Positions 1 through 9,339 of a stretch of 64,000 nucleotides of DNA are shown here, piece by piece. This stretch comes from Perognathus longimembris pacificus (lineage: Eukaryota > Chordata > Mammalia > Rodentia > Heteromyidae). The notes beneath the pieces are model-generated. The model did not search any database and was not told the DNA's origin. It saw nothing but the letters and a program-made list of their open reading frames with translations. The stretch covers positions 42,463,149-42,527,148 of the forward strand of contig NC_063166.1 in the NCBI RefSeq assembly GCF_023159225.1. Reading direction: 5' to 3'. Within the stretch, counting starts at the first letter, position 1, and every line of letters begins with the position of its first letter. The position numbers and the translations under genes were made by a program.

Positions 1-894
1 AATCAGATATTTCCAATAAGGCTAGGAATTTTTTTAAACCAACATAGAAGGCTTGGCCTGTAACCATTTCTCACAAGTGCAGTCTCTGTATACTGTTACC
101 TCTGTTTTCCATGCCTCTAGTCTATCCTGCCTCATCTTCCCAAAAACAACTCTGGCCCCTTAGTCCTAAAGGGGGGCTGATGGGCGAAGATCATCCATCT
201 TCTGTAACTTCTTCAGGCTGACTCAGGGATGTTGACCTTACCTCTCCAGGAATCTATAATTTTATTCTACTTTACCAAGGGGCTGCAGGATCAGATGTCC
301 ATTAGGAGCTTTACTCCAAACTGGAAATTACATTTAACATTTTAACTTTTAACTATACAGACTTCTTTTTGGGCTACCGCAGTGTAGCCTTTTAACATTC
401 TAGTTTGTAAAAGCTTTTTCCTGACTGGCTGGGGAACTGATCTCTGGTGGTCTAAAAAAATGTCTACATTACTTTTGAAGGCCTTCAGCAGATATCAATG
501 AGGATACAATCTCAGATCTACAAGCTTTTTCCTGAACAGGTGTACCAGCTCAAAATTCACTACTAGTTAGGGCTTTGAGCAGATGCAGAAGGTTGGGATT
601 TTTAAACTATCCTCCCATTTGACAAACTTACCTTTACTATCCACTATCACAGATGACTGGCAAGTTCCTGCCCAGTAGACAGACATGGGCATTAGAAAGG
701 CATGCTTATGAACTATTCTTCTAGGACCTCCCGGCTCTGATTAACTTTTGAAAGGCCAAACAGGAGTGACTCTAGGATCTGACACCATCTCTGCCACCCA
801 AGCAGGGGCTTACTGCCTCTGGATGCTCCATCACTTTTGTCCCAGGAGTGATTTTCCATGCTGGTATAAATGCACCTTTGACATTTCTCTTGGT
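1..894. other. Unassigned AT-rich sequence, possibly retroviral interior
   Basis: No open frame of note and no repeat that I recognise with confidence. It lies downstream, in the minus-strand sense, of the gag start of the endogenous retrovirus at 2911-4508, so it may be non-coding retroviral interior. No pol or env motif is visible and no second LTR was found, so this placement is only inference. Confidence 0.3.
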
Positions 895-1080
895 CCATCA
901 CTGGACTTGGACTCAGGGCCTGAGTGCTGTCTCTCAGCTCTCCAGCTCAAGGCTAGCACCCTACCACTTTGAATCTCAAATACTCTGTTCCCAGCACTTC
1001 TGCTGGCCAACTGAACACAAAAACTCTCACTGGGACATTTCTCTGCCCGGGCTGGCCACAAATTGCAAATTCAGATCAAT
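895..1080 (-). mobile_element. Divergent 7SL/B1-headed Geo SINE
   Basis: Read on the plus strand, 901-970 is a reverse Geo-like half (ggacttggactcagggcc, then gctcaaggctagcac). 1015-1078 resembles the reverse of the B1-type middle (ctgcccgggctggc, then an eroded stretch ending ttcagatc). The outermost B1 head is not recognisable. It is the most diverged SINE of this type in the window, and no target-site duplication is visible. Confidence 0.55.
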
Positions 1081-1493
1081 GAGTCTTACAAGAGGCCACT
1101 TTACTCCAATTAAAAGCAACAAGGTGGTCCATACAGAAGTAGTTTTTAAACATACTCTTACCTGGAACTTATTAAGGGCCAATGTTAGATCTTGACAAAC
1201 TTGTAGGAATCATTTGTCCTTCTCTGTGGGCCTGCTGGAAATTGTTACCAAAAAACCTACAAACAGACTGAAATGGCAATTAAACATTCATTTTGGTAGC
1301 CATAATTTTCCTCTATCCAACTTAAAACAAACATTTAGGACAAGTTTTACTTCCAAATCTCTTGAAATGCATTTTGTTTTAATTTAAAGTCTTTAATATT
1401 TACTCTTTAGCGCTCTGGCTGCTCAAATTCTTTATCTAGAAATGTATTTTAAAACCCTTAAAGTCAAGGCTTTTACACCTTTGCCTCAGTCTT

Positions 1494-1700
1494 TTTTTTT
1501 TTTTTTTGGCCAGTCCTGGGGCTTGGACTCAGGGCCTGAGCACTGTCCCTGGCTTCTTTTTGCTCAAGGTTAGCACTCTGCCACTTGAGCCACAGCGCCA
1601 CTTCTGGCCATTTTCTGTATATGTGGTGCTGGGGAATCAAACCCAGGGCCTCATGTATATGAGGCAGGCACTCTTGCCACTAGGCCATATCCCCAGCCCC
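1494..1700 (-). mobile_element. IDL-Geo dimeric SINE
   Basis: This is a full-length minus-strand copy. Its A-tail is the T-run near 1494-1506, its right (Geo) half is next, and its left ID-like half ends at 1700 with the reverse of ggggctgggg. A perfect 13-bp target-site duplication, ttgcctcagtctt, flanks it at 1481-1493 and 1701-1713, so it is a fairly recent L1-mediated insertion. The ID half keeps a tRNA-type B box (reverse of gggtttgattcccc, one CpG-type change from ggttcgattcc). Confidence 0.9.
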
Positions 1701-1713
1701 TTGCCTCAGTCTT

Positions 1714-2910
1714 ATTTGCATCCAAAAGCTCTGAAACCCAGGGGCATCAGGCCTCCTGGCTGCCTGTTTAAAAGAGCCATTTTTTTTTTCCTTCAGTCCC
1801 AGCTACTACATGAAGACTTTAAACCCAAAAAACAATTTTCCTTAATGCAAGAGTTACAATTAGTTACAATTACAAAATTAGAAATACTTATCCATTCAGC
1901 TTTCCAATAAATTAGTGAGAAACATTAGCTCGTTTTGCCATTTTTTTCTACATACAGAGAGTTAATTAGAGTTTACATATTTTAAAATACTTGCCTGATC
2001 ATATGTAACTTAAGATAGTTAAGAGTCTTACTTGTTACATCACAGCATACACATAAAATTTAGTACCTGAATCATTAAACTAATACCCAAAACAGTTGTA
2101 ACATACAAACACAAGAAATTTAGTCTCAGCACTTTTGCTTTTTTTAAATACATCCGAATTGCAAAAACAGCACAGGAATCAAATCACATCAGGTAAATAA
2201 ACTTTTTAACTTAGTACCTCTCAAAGGGCACTTTTAGGAATTTTAGTCAAATCATTTATTTTTACCATCAGGTTTCCAATGTTCACCTGAAAACAAAGAG
2301 ACAAAAGAAAGTCCTCTATTGGCTCCATCTTGACTCCATAGGGCTTGATGAATTCACGCCAACCTGTCCTTTGTTAAATCAAATCTTAATTCATTAAGAT
2401 ACCCACTTTTTTTTGACTGCTAATTAAAGAACCCTGAGTAATCTTTTTTAACTCTAGTTTCTGTTTTGTTTTGTTTTTTAAACATTTGGTAATGCCCGAA
2501 CTTGATGATCATTTGAATTCAAACTTAAACTTAATTTTGCATCATACCACAGTTTTGAACATGTTCACACTCACACATGCACACACACACATACATACTC
2601 AAAAGATCTTAAAGCGCGCAAAATAAATATCGGCCGTGCATTTTTTAGTGGCAAGAGATATTTTGTCCAATCTTCCTCCTGCAACACGCAAATTTTAAGA
2701 CAAAACTCTTAACAAATAATTGTAGCATTCTCCAGCCTCATTTTCCAGTGCTTGATAGTTTTAACAAAACATTTTAGCACGCTAAATAATTTGCTGCTTA
2801 AGGAGGCTGGGTGGGTGGGGGTCCCCCAGAGTTCTTTTTGCAGACACTCACTCTGATTGTGAGCTGTCGCCTGTAAATCTTCCTAAGGAGCTAAACATAA
2901 ATTCAGGGGG
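1714..2910. other. AT-rich non-coding stretch, probably retroviral interior
   Basis: This lies directly downstream (minus sense) of the truncated gag frame. All frames are closed by frequent stops and there are no pol-type motifs. It includes a short (CA) run near 2577-2592. I could not assign it; the neighbouring gag start makes degraded or originally non-coding retroviral interior the simplest guess. Confidence 0.3.
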
Positions 2911-3084
2911 TTAGGTCTGTCCCAATTTGTCCGTCACAGTCAGCGGATACAGAAAACAGAGAACAGTCCAGACCAGAACAATATAGGCAAGCAATTTCTT
3001 TTTTATCTCCGTATGGCTTCTTCCCTTAACATCCTTAAAATTATCAAGTAAGAGAGTTAGGGGAGTGCTCTGGGTCTGCCCCAT
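2911..3084 (-). pseudogene. gag: Truncated class I endogenous retrovirus gag (matrix N-terminus)
   Basis: This is the start of a gammaretrovirus-like gag, a structural polyprotein whose N-terminal matrix domain is myristoylated and binds membrane. The ATG at 3084-3082 begins MGQT followed by STPLT, a glycine-2 start typical of type C gag. The frame then runs only 57 codons to a stop at 2911, with no capsid or nucleocapsid sequence after it, so it is a remnant. Its context supports the call: upstream in the same sense are a leader, a tRNA-Glu-like primer-binding site and an LTR. The frame is also open upstream of this ATG for about 78 codons, with an in-frame ATG at 3288. Beyond residue 30 the protein looks unlike matrix, so a frameshift or recombination early in gag is likely. 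Confidence 0.65.
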
Positions 3085-3870
3085 CTGAGAGGGAAAGGGA
3101 AGAGTCAGAAAGACAAACAAGGAAGGGGGAAGGGCACCCAGGAAGGAATTCAGCAGAGGTGCTGATGCAGGGGCTGTGAAATAAATGAGCAGATAAGGAA
3201 GTCCTCCTTCACCGGCCAGGGTGAATCTGCAAGTGAAATTGGTTAGGGAACACAGAACACAGGACAATTCACAGGCACGCTTCAGCATTTCAGGCCACTC
3301 CCCGGAACGCAGAAGCAATCACAATTCACAGGATGGGCTAGAGTGGCTCCAGGCCACAGAAACAAACATAGGCATGCTGTCCCTACATGCCCAACCAGAC
3401 GGCTGAACACAGCCCCAGATTCAGACTCAGGCACGAACTCACTTCGTGTCTGACCAGACGGCTGTAAACAGCCCCAGATTACAGACTCAGGCACGAATTC
3501 TCACTTCGTGTCTGACCAGACGGCTGTAAACAGCCCCAGATTCTGGGGGGGGGGGGGTGTCCGGCAGACGTCTCCCACCAGCCCACCGGCAGCCCTATAG
3601 GTGCATCCGCCAGGACTATTTGCCAGTCTCAGATTCCCCAGACAGACTCAGACACAAGCACGAACTCTCACTTCGTGTCTGACCAGATGGCTGTAAACAG
3701 CCCCAGATTACAGACTCAGACTCAGGAACGAACTCTCACTTTGTGTCTGAGACCACAGACACAGATTCAGACAATGACAGACAACACAGAGACAGACAGA
3801 GCTAGCTCACTTACCGATCAGCTTTCAGCAACCCATTGACTAGGGGTCTGGTGGGTCTGGGGGCTGCCCG
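3085..3870 (-). other. Retroviral 5' leader
   Basis: This is the stretch between the primer-binding site and the gag ATG of the minus-strand endogenous retrovirus, the place where packaging signals and a splice donor normally lie. It contains the tandem repeat listed separately and a 13-base G run (C run in the viral sense) at 3545-3557. An in-frame open reading frame upstream of gag occupies 3085-3318. I did not identify a packaging signal or a splice donor with any certainty. Confidence 0.55.
3394..3756 (-). repeat. Tandem repeat of about 60 bp in the retroviral leader
   Basis: Units begin accagacggctg and continue through cagccccagatt, gactcagg and cacttcgtgtctg. Starts are seen at 3394, 3453, 3515 and 3682. 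The first two spacings are 59 and 62 bp; the third gap is enlarged by a G run and about 100 bp of less similar sequence. The final unit is cut short near 3756. Copies differ by small indels and a few substitutions, so the repeat is diverged and not a recent expansion. Confidence 0.8.
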
Positions 3871-3886
3871 GTCGGTCAGGGAACCA
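3871..3886 (-). other. Retroviral primer-binding site, tRNA-Glu type
   Basis: On the minus strand this reads TGGTTCCCTGACCGAC, two bases after the LTR end. The first 14 bases are complementary to the 3' end of vertebrate tRNA-Glu (…CGGTCAGGGAACCA); the remaining bases are disturbed. Primer-binding sites set the start of minus-strand DNA synthesis, so this fixes the orientation of the element. The tRNA assignment rests on my knowledge of the tRNA-Glu 3' end. Confidence 0.7.
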
Positions 3887-3962
3887 AATGTAATGCCCAG
3901 ATTTTTAAGGCCCCCAAAGACAACCATCAGAGTCCAGAGTCAAAGCCAAACCACAAGGGTCA

Positions 3963-3968
3963 TTTATT
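3963..3968 (-). terminator. LTR polyadenylation signal
   Basis: AATAAA on the minus strand in the R region of the LTR, downstream of the TATA box and about 73 bp before the LTR 3' end. The position is normal for a type C LTR. Confidence 0.6.
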
Positions 3969-4057
3969 ACAAGTTCGAACCCGGTCTCCCACCCACCCAC
4001 CCCTGCACACTCATTGCCAGTGATGCTGAGAGGCCCCGAGCACAATTCCAGCACAGC

Positions 4058-4064
4058 TTTTATA
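4058..4064 (-). promoter_or_regulatory. LTR TATA box
   Basis: TATAAAA on the minus strand. It lies about 46 and 86 bases downstream of two CCAAT pentamers (4111-4115 and 4150-4154) and about 90 bases upstream of the AATAAA at 3963-3968. This spacing fits a retroviral U3 promoter reading toward lower coordinates. Confidence 0.65.
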
Positions 4065-4508
4065 GACAAGTACAGGGAAGATGAGGAAGACCCCTGGTTA
4101 CAAGTACATGATTGGTTGACATTTGCCCTAGTTTACAGGTTGTCTCAGGATTGGCCTGGGTCTTCCCGCCAAAGCATGGGTCAGATGGCCTTAACCCTGG
4201 GGGTGGGCCTCCAGGAGTGGTCATGTAGCCACATTCCTGGAGCCAGGCGGTTCCTATCTCCTTTGTCCAGGTCTGGGCTGGGGTCTGAGAGCTGATACTT
4301 AGTTATGTCCAACCTTGAGTGGGCTCCGGGCGGGGACAATTAATCATGTCCTGGCGCCAGATAATGCCCAGATGTGGGTAGTACAGAGTTCACGGGGGGG
4401 GGGGGGGGGGCGTGTGGTTAGGAAGACTGCTAGTAATTTTCCACTTCCTCATGGGTTAGCAAGCAAAGGTACAGAAGCAAAATAGCTGTTTAGGGCATAA
4501 TGGTCACA

Positions 4509-4747
4509 ATTTTATTCTCTACTCTCTTCATGAGGAGGAAAATCACAACCAGTGAGGGAAGAAATGTAGGCAGATCCTTGGCCAGCACTGAGCAAAAGTC
4601 AGACCAGAGCCAAAGAAGACACACAAGAGGTGAACTAAGCTAGAAAAAAGGAATGAAACTCTCTTTGCCTTAGATCAAGAACCTACTTAAAAGGACCCAT
4701 CCTTAGGTTTTTTTTTAATGTATTTTAAAATAACCTGCTGCTTAATT
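4509..4747. other. Unique flank of the LTR
   Basis: AT-rich sequence with no open frame or known repeat seen. The retroviral target-site duplication cannot be defined because the other end of the element is missing. Confidence 0.4.
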
Positions 4748-4762
4748 AAGAAATGAAAATAG

Positions 4763-4960
4763 AAGCTGGGAATATGGCTTGGTGGTAGGGTGCTTGCCTA
4801 GCATGCATGAAGAAGCCCCAGGTTCCATTCCTCAATATCACATACACAGAAAAAAGCTGGAAGTGGTGCAGTGGCTCAAGTAGTATAGCACTAGCCTTGA
4901 GCAAAAGAAGCTCAGGGACAGCACCCAGGCCCTGAGTTCAAGCCCCGGGACTGGCAAAAA
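4763..4960 (+). mobile_element. IDL-Geo SINE, older copy
   Basis: The left half begins gaagctgggaatatggc and the right half includes gtggctcaagtag and gagttcaagcccc. A 15-bp target-site duplication, aagaaatgaaaatag, is at 4748-4762 and recurs at 4961-4975 with one mismatch. The B box in the left half has decayed (ggttccattcc). Its right duplication abuts the next SINE exactly, so it inserted just upstream of that element's 5' end. Confidence 0.85.
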
Positions 4961-4975
4961 AAGAAATGAGAATAG

Positions 4976-5191
4976 CCAGGTGTCAGTGTTTTTACACCTA
5001 TAATCCTAGATATTCAGGCCAAGATCTGAGGATCAAGGTTTGAAGCCAGCTCAGGCAGGAAAGTCCATGAGATTCCATATCTCCAATTAACCACCAAATC
5101 CAAAAAGGGAAGGTGTGGCTCCAGTGGCAGAATGCCAGCCCTGAGCTCAGGAATAGTGCCCATGACCCCAGCTTAAGCCTCAAGATGTGCG
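4976..5191 (+). mobile_element. 7SL/B1-headed Geo SINE
   Basis: The head shows acacctataatcctag, then ccaagatctgaggatc, then tatctccaattaaccacc, then a Geo-like right half (ggtgtggctccagtggcag). It is diverged. Its A-rich tail has become a (CA) microsatellite at 5192-5211 followed by a short (AAC) run. Confidence 0.8.
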
Positions 5192-5221
5192 CACACACAC
5201 ACACACACACAACAACAACAA
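5192..5221. repeat. (CA)n/(AAC)n microsatellite at a SINE tail
   Basis: About ten CA units followed by three to four AAC units, in place of the A-tail of the SINE ending at 5191. Confidence 0.9.
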
Positions 5222-6661
5222 TAATTTCTTAAAGTTAACTTAATTTTTACAGATCACCTATTTCTTGATAGATCTCCCTTCTGATGACCCTCCAAAATAT
5301 TTTGATGCCTATAAAGTTACAGAAATGAAGATTTTAAAGCTTGTAAGATAGAGGCTAGCTAAAGAAAACATTTCTACTCTCCTTGTGGAATCCAAAGAGG
5401 TATTGTATGTGGGAGACAGATTTGTTGAAATGCTCATAGTCTTACTGCATGCCTGACAATTTAATGAAGAAATGAATTTGTTTCTCCTGCTGATACGGCT
5501 GCCCTGCATCTTCCTTTGGCCCCCAGGATGAATGGAAGGAAGGCCTCCCTGGCTAGGTAGAAGATAGCAGCCAGTATGGGTTCCAACATGGCTGGGATAA
5601 GAGGATATTTCTGCAAGACTCTTGGGGAAGGGATGACTCAGCAAGATGCGTGGAGATGGGGGAACCAATTATGAGACTCCTCACAAAACATATCCACCCT
5701 TCAACCAATCAAATCAGGAGCACATCCTAAAGGGGAGGAGCTGCTCTAGGATAGAGACCAAAGTTGGTGGACCCCTGGACTTCTGGCACAAGGAGTCCAT
5801 TTCGATATCTCTTTCTCTCTTTCATTTGCTCTGAAATCAATCTGTTTTGTCTGCTTTAAACACTTCCCTGCCCTTCAATTCTTTAATTGGTGGATAAAAT
5901 TAACCCAAACCCTAGACAGCATCAAGTATACACAGGGCCACAATAGCCAGGTACAACCAGGATGAATGTGTGGATAGAGATGATAACACTCAGCCGGCAG
6001 AACTTTTGGCCCAAATTGATGAGTGAGTGTTATTGGAAGCTCCAGACACAAACAGTTAATAATTACAACTTTAGACAATTCACTCTCTTTCTACTGAAAT
6101 CTTCTTCCCTTGTCTGGAAAGCAGCCATGCATTAAAGAATGTTTTCATCAATATGTCCAAATATGTTATTCAAAGCTGAATTTTATGTGAGATAGCCCCA
6201 GGGAACTTTCTGGAAGAAAAAGTCTGGCTTAAAATTGAACACACAAACTGTTTTAAGGTTTCAAGATTTAGCAAAGCATATTGGGCCTTCATTGTACTCT
6301 AAGCCAGAAATGGAAAAGAAAACAATTCCATTTTCTTAGCACTAAAAAGGAACTTGGTATTTCAATAGGTTTGCAAGAATATCACAAGTGGGAGAAGCAC
6401 TGTCCCCAAAACAAAACTACTGAGACCCTTGAGCGCTAGCTGGCAAGTTTCCCAGCAGACAAAAGAGAATGCTTTTGAATTTTTCAGGCATCTCAGTCAA
6501 TGATGGGTGTAGAAGGATGTTGCAAAAGAATAATAGGTAGAAAAGGGATTGGAAAAGCAAGGATGGCGGAGCAGGTATTGTCAAAATGAAAGTCAGTTTG
6601 TGAGTATTGAAAACAAGTTTAAAAGTACTCCTGGAGGAATATTACAGAAAATGTGTCCTGA
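5222..6661. other. Unique non-coding sequence
   Basis: About 1.4 kb with no convincing coding frame (the longest frame, 5309-5668 minus, has no recognisable domain) and no repeat that I can name. Confidence 0.4.
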
Positions 6662-6895
6662 GTGCTAGGTATCAGTGGCTTATGCCTGTAATCCTAGCTA
6701 CTTGGGAGGCTGAGATCTGAGGATCATAGTTCAAAGCCAGCACAGGCAAGAAAGTCTTTAAAACTCTTTATCTCCAATTAGTCAGAAATGGAAGTGAGCT
6801 TAGTGGTGGGGCACCATCCTTGAGTAAAGAAACAAAACATGAGTGCAAGTTCCTGAGTTCAAGCCACAGTATTAGCACAGGGTAAGAAAGCAGGA
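6662..6895 (+). mobile_element. 7SL/B1-headed Geo SINE
   Basis: The head is well kept: ggcttatgcctgtaatcctagct, then gggaggctgagatctgagg. The right half is eroded but still ends with gagttcaagccaca. Its 3' tail runs directly into the purine microsatellite at 6896-7214, which probably grew from it. Confidence 0.8.
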
Positions 6896-7214
<319 letters not shown>

Positions 7215-8540
7215 GTCCTTAGTGAGGAGAGATGTAATTGGGAAGTACATAGTCATAAAATGTATTCTGTGGTCCAGATCTTCTGACCAGTAAGTCCATG
7301 AATAGTTAAATGGAAAATTCAAATATAAAGATGATAATCTCCAAGTAATGATTCACACACAAATGTACACATGCACACGCCCAGAAGAAAACACACCACA
7401 GCCTGACATCTGGGAGTGCTGGGAAACTCATTCACAAGGACTTTTTAATTGCATTGCATTTGTTTTTCATCATCTCTCATATTTATTCTGATGGTGATTA
7501 TGATTATATTTTGAAATCATGATCCACCCCTGCATTGTAATTATATAAATATGGCATTATAAATGAATGTTAGCACCAGAAATAGCATAGCAGAGAAAGG
7601 TGCAATTTGTTTTGTAGATGCAAGAGTATGTATATGTGGGGCATTTAGGAATGATCTGGTAATCCAAGCAAGGAGAGGGTTAGGAAACAGAACAAAATCC
7701 TCAGCCTTGTTTATACTGGTGTTCTTCTGCTGTTGAGCAGAGCTCATGCAGGTCCTCCACAACACAGCCCTCCTTGCTCTGCAGCAGAGGCTGCGCAGAT
7801 AGGTCTGTAGCAAGCAATGCCTGCATAGTGTTGTGGCTCAGTGGCTGCCAGTGTTGCAACTTCATTGAAGAATAAAGGCTACTGCTGCTGTCTGTGGCTG
7901 ATTGTCTTGTATTCTCGCTTTCTCAGGTGGCTGAATCTAGGGTTTCTTATATCCCTATTATGATTAGGTGTTTTGGAAGGTGACATATATTGATGGAGTC
8001 ACATAACATTCTGATTGGTTGTTAATTCCTAATAAGGCTCATTCTGTAAATTCAGTCATAAGGTTATTGGAAGTAGAAGGGGCTAGGGAGGGGAAAAGTC
8101 AAGATGTTTTGAAATAATGTCTCTTTGGTATCAAGTTTTGCCTTGAGTGGGCCAAGATGCTGTCCAGGGGCCCTTGATCTGTTTATCTACCCTCTCACTG
8201 TATTCAGCGGGGGAATATGAAGGCAGTAAAGGTAGAATGGAAAATGAAGAAAGGAAAGGGCTTGACTTAAACTGCACTCCCTTCTGGAGCTGCTCTGCAG
8301 CTGCCTGGGCACCAAGGGCTCTCTGGCTCCGTAGGAATCCTCCAGGGGCAATCCCTAAAACTTCAGGCAGTCTCCTAAGCACCTCCGTCCCCTGCTTCTC
8401 CTTTTTCTTGTCTAGATACCACTCAGAAACTCCAACCTGCAGCAAGGGGGATTGGTTGATAAATAGCACAGCTTCTTCAAGTCCCAGGATATAGGAAAAA
8501 TCTGAGGTGCTTTCCATAAATTTCATGTAGAATGGGTCGT
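7215..8540. other. Unique sequence with a possible LTR-like segment
   Basis: No gene was recognised. Between about 7700 and 7960 a G/C-richer patch contains gaagaataaaggctactgc followed by a T-rich stretch, which resembles a U3-R-U5 end with an AATAAA signal. No ends, partner LTR or flanking duplication could be defined, so this is only a suggestion. Confidence 0.3.
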
Positions 8541-8775
8541 AGTTCTAGACACTGATGACTCGTGCTTATAATCATACCTAAGCAAAACGCTGAGATTTGT
8601 AGGTTGCAATTCAAAGCCAGCCTGGGCAGAAATGTCCATCAGATTCTTTTCACCAATTAACCACCAAAAAGCCAGAAATGGAGGTGTGGCTCAAGTGGTA
8701 GAGCTCCAGCTTTGAGGGAAAAAGCTAAGTGAGAACTTGAGGCTCTGAGTTCAAAACCCAGGACTGGCAAAAACT
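8541..8775 (+). mobile_element. 7SL/B1-headed Geo SINE, diverged
   Basis: The B1 head is poor (cgtgcttataatcatacc), but the middle (attcaaagccagcctgggcag) and the Geo half (ggtgtggctcaagtggtagag, gagttcaaaacccaggactggc) are clear. It ends about 40 bp before the 3' end of the next L1. Confidence 0.8.
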
Positions 8776-9339
8776 GTTTTATAATTCTGTAAAGGTAGAG
8801 AGTTATTCTAAAATAAGTGATTTTTTTTCAAATTTTTATTATCAAACTGATGTACAGAGAGGTTACAGTTTCAGACGTTAGGCATTGGATACATTTCTTG
8901 TACTGTTTGTTACCTTGTCCCTCATACCCCCCTCCCTCCTCCCCCTTTCCCTTCCCCCCGCCCCGGAGGTGTTCAGTTCACTTACACCAAACAGTTTTGC
9001 AAGTATTGCTTTTGTAGTTGTTTGTCTTTTTTTACCCCGTGTCTCTCAAATTTGGTATTCCCTATAAATTTCCTACTTCCAATACCAGTATACACGGTTT
9101 CCAATATACTCAGATAAGATTACAGAGATAGTATAGGTACAACCACAGGAAGGTGATACAAGAACATCATCAATAATAGAAGCTACAGATACACATGGGA
9201 CATTGAAAGTAGTTACAACTGTGATATAACAATTGTCTCCATAAAATGGAGTTCATTTCACTTAGCATCATCTTATGTGTTCATAAGGGTATAGCTATTG
9301 GGCCATATGATGCTCTGCTATGACTTGCCTAAACCTGTA

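Larger units (their letters stand above)
3889..4508 (-). repeat. Long terminal repeat of class I endogenous retrovirus (5' LTR)
   Basis: About 620 bp in length. The 3' end in the viral sense is …GGGCATTACA at 3889, directly before the primer-binding site. The 5' end lies at 4506-4508, near …ATTATGCCC, which is roughly inverted relative to the 3' end. In the viral sense the order is CCAAT boxes (4154-4150 and 4115-4111), TATAAAA (4064-4058) and AATAAA (3968-3963), which is the normal U3-R-U5 arrangement. A 17-base G run at 4394-4410 lies in U3. The partner 3' LTR was not found in the window. Confidence 0.75.

Noticed and set aside
1..2910. 3' LTR or pol/env of the endogenous retrovirus
   Set aside because: No sequence matching the LTR at 3889-4508 and no pol or env motifs could be found; the interior call stays tentative.
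3394..3756. CRISPR-like array
   Set aside because: Repeats are about 60 bp, diverged, without regular unique spacers, and lie in a retroviral leader in a mammalian genome.
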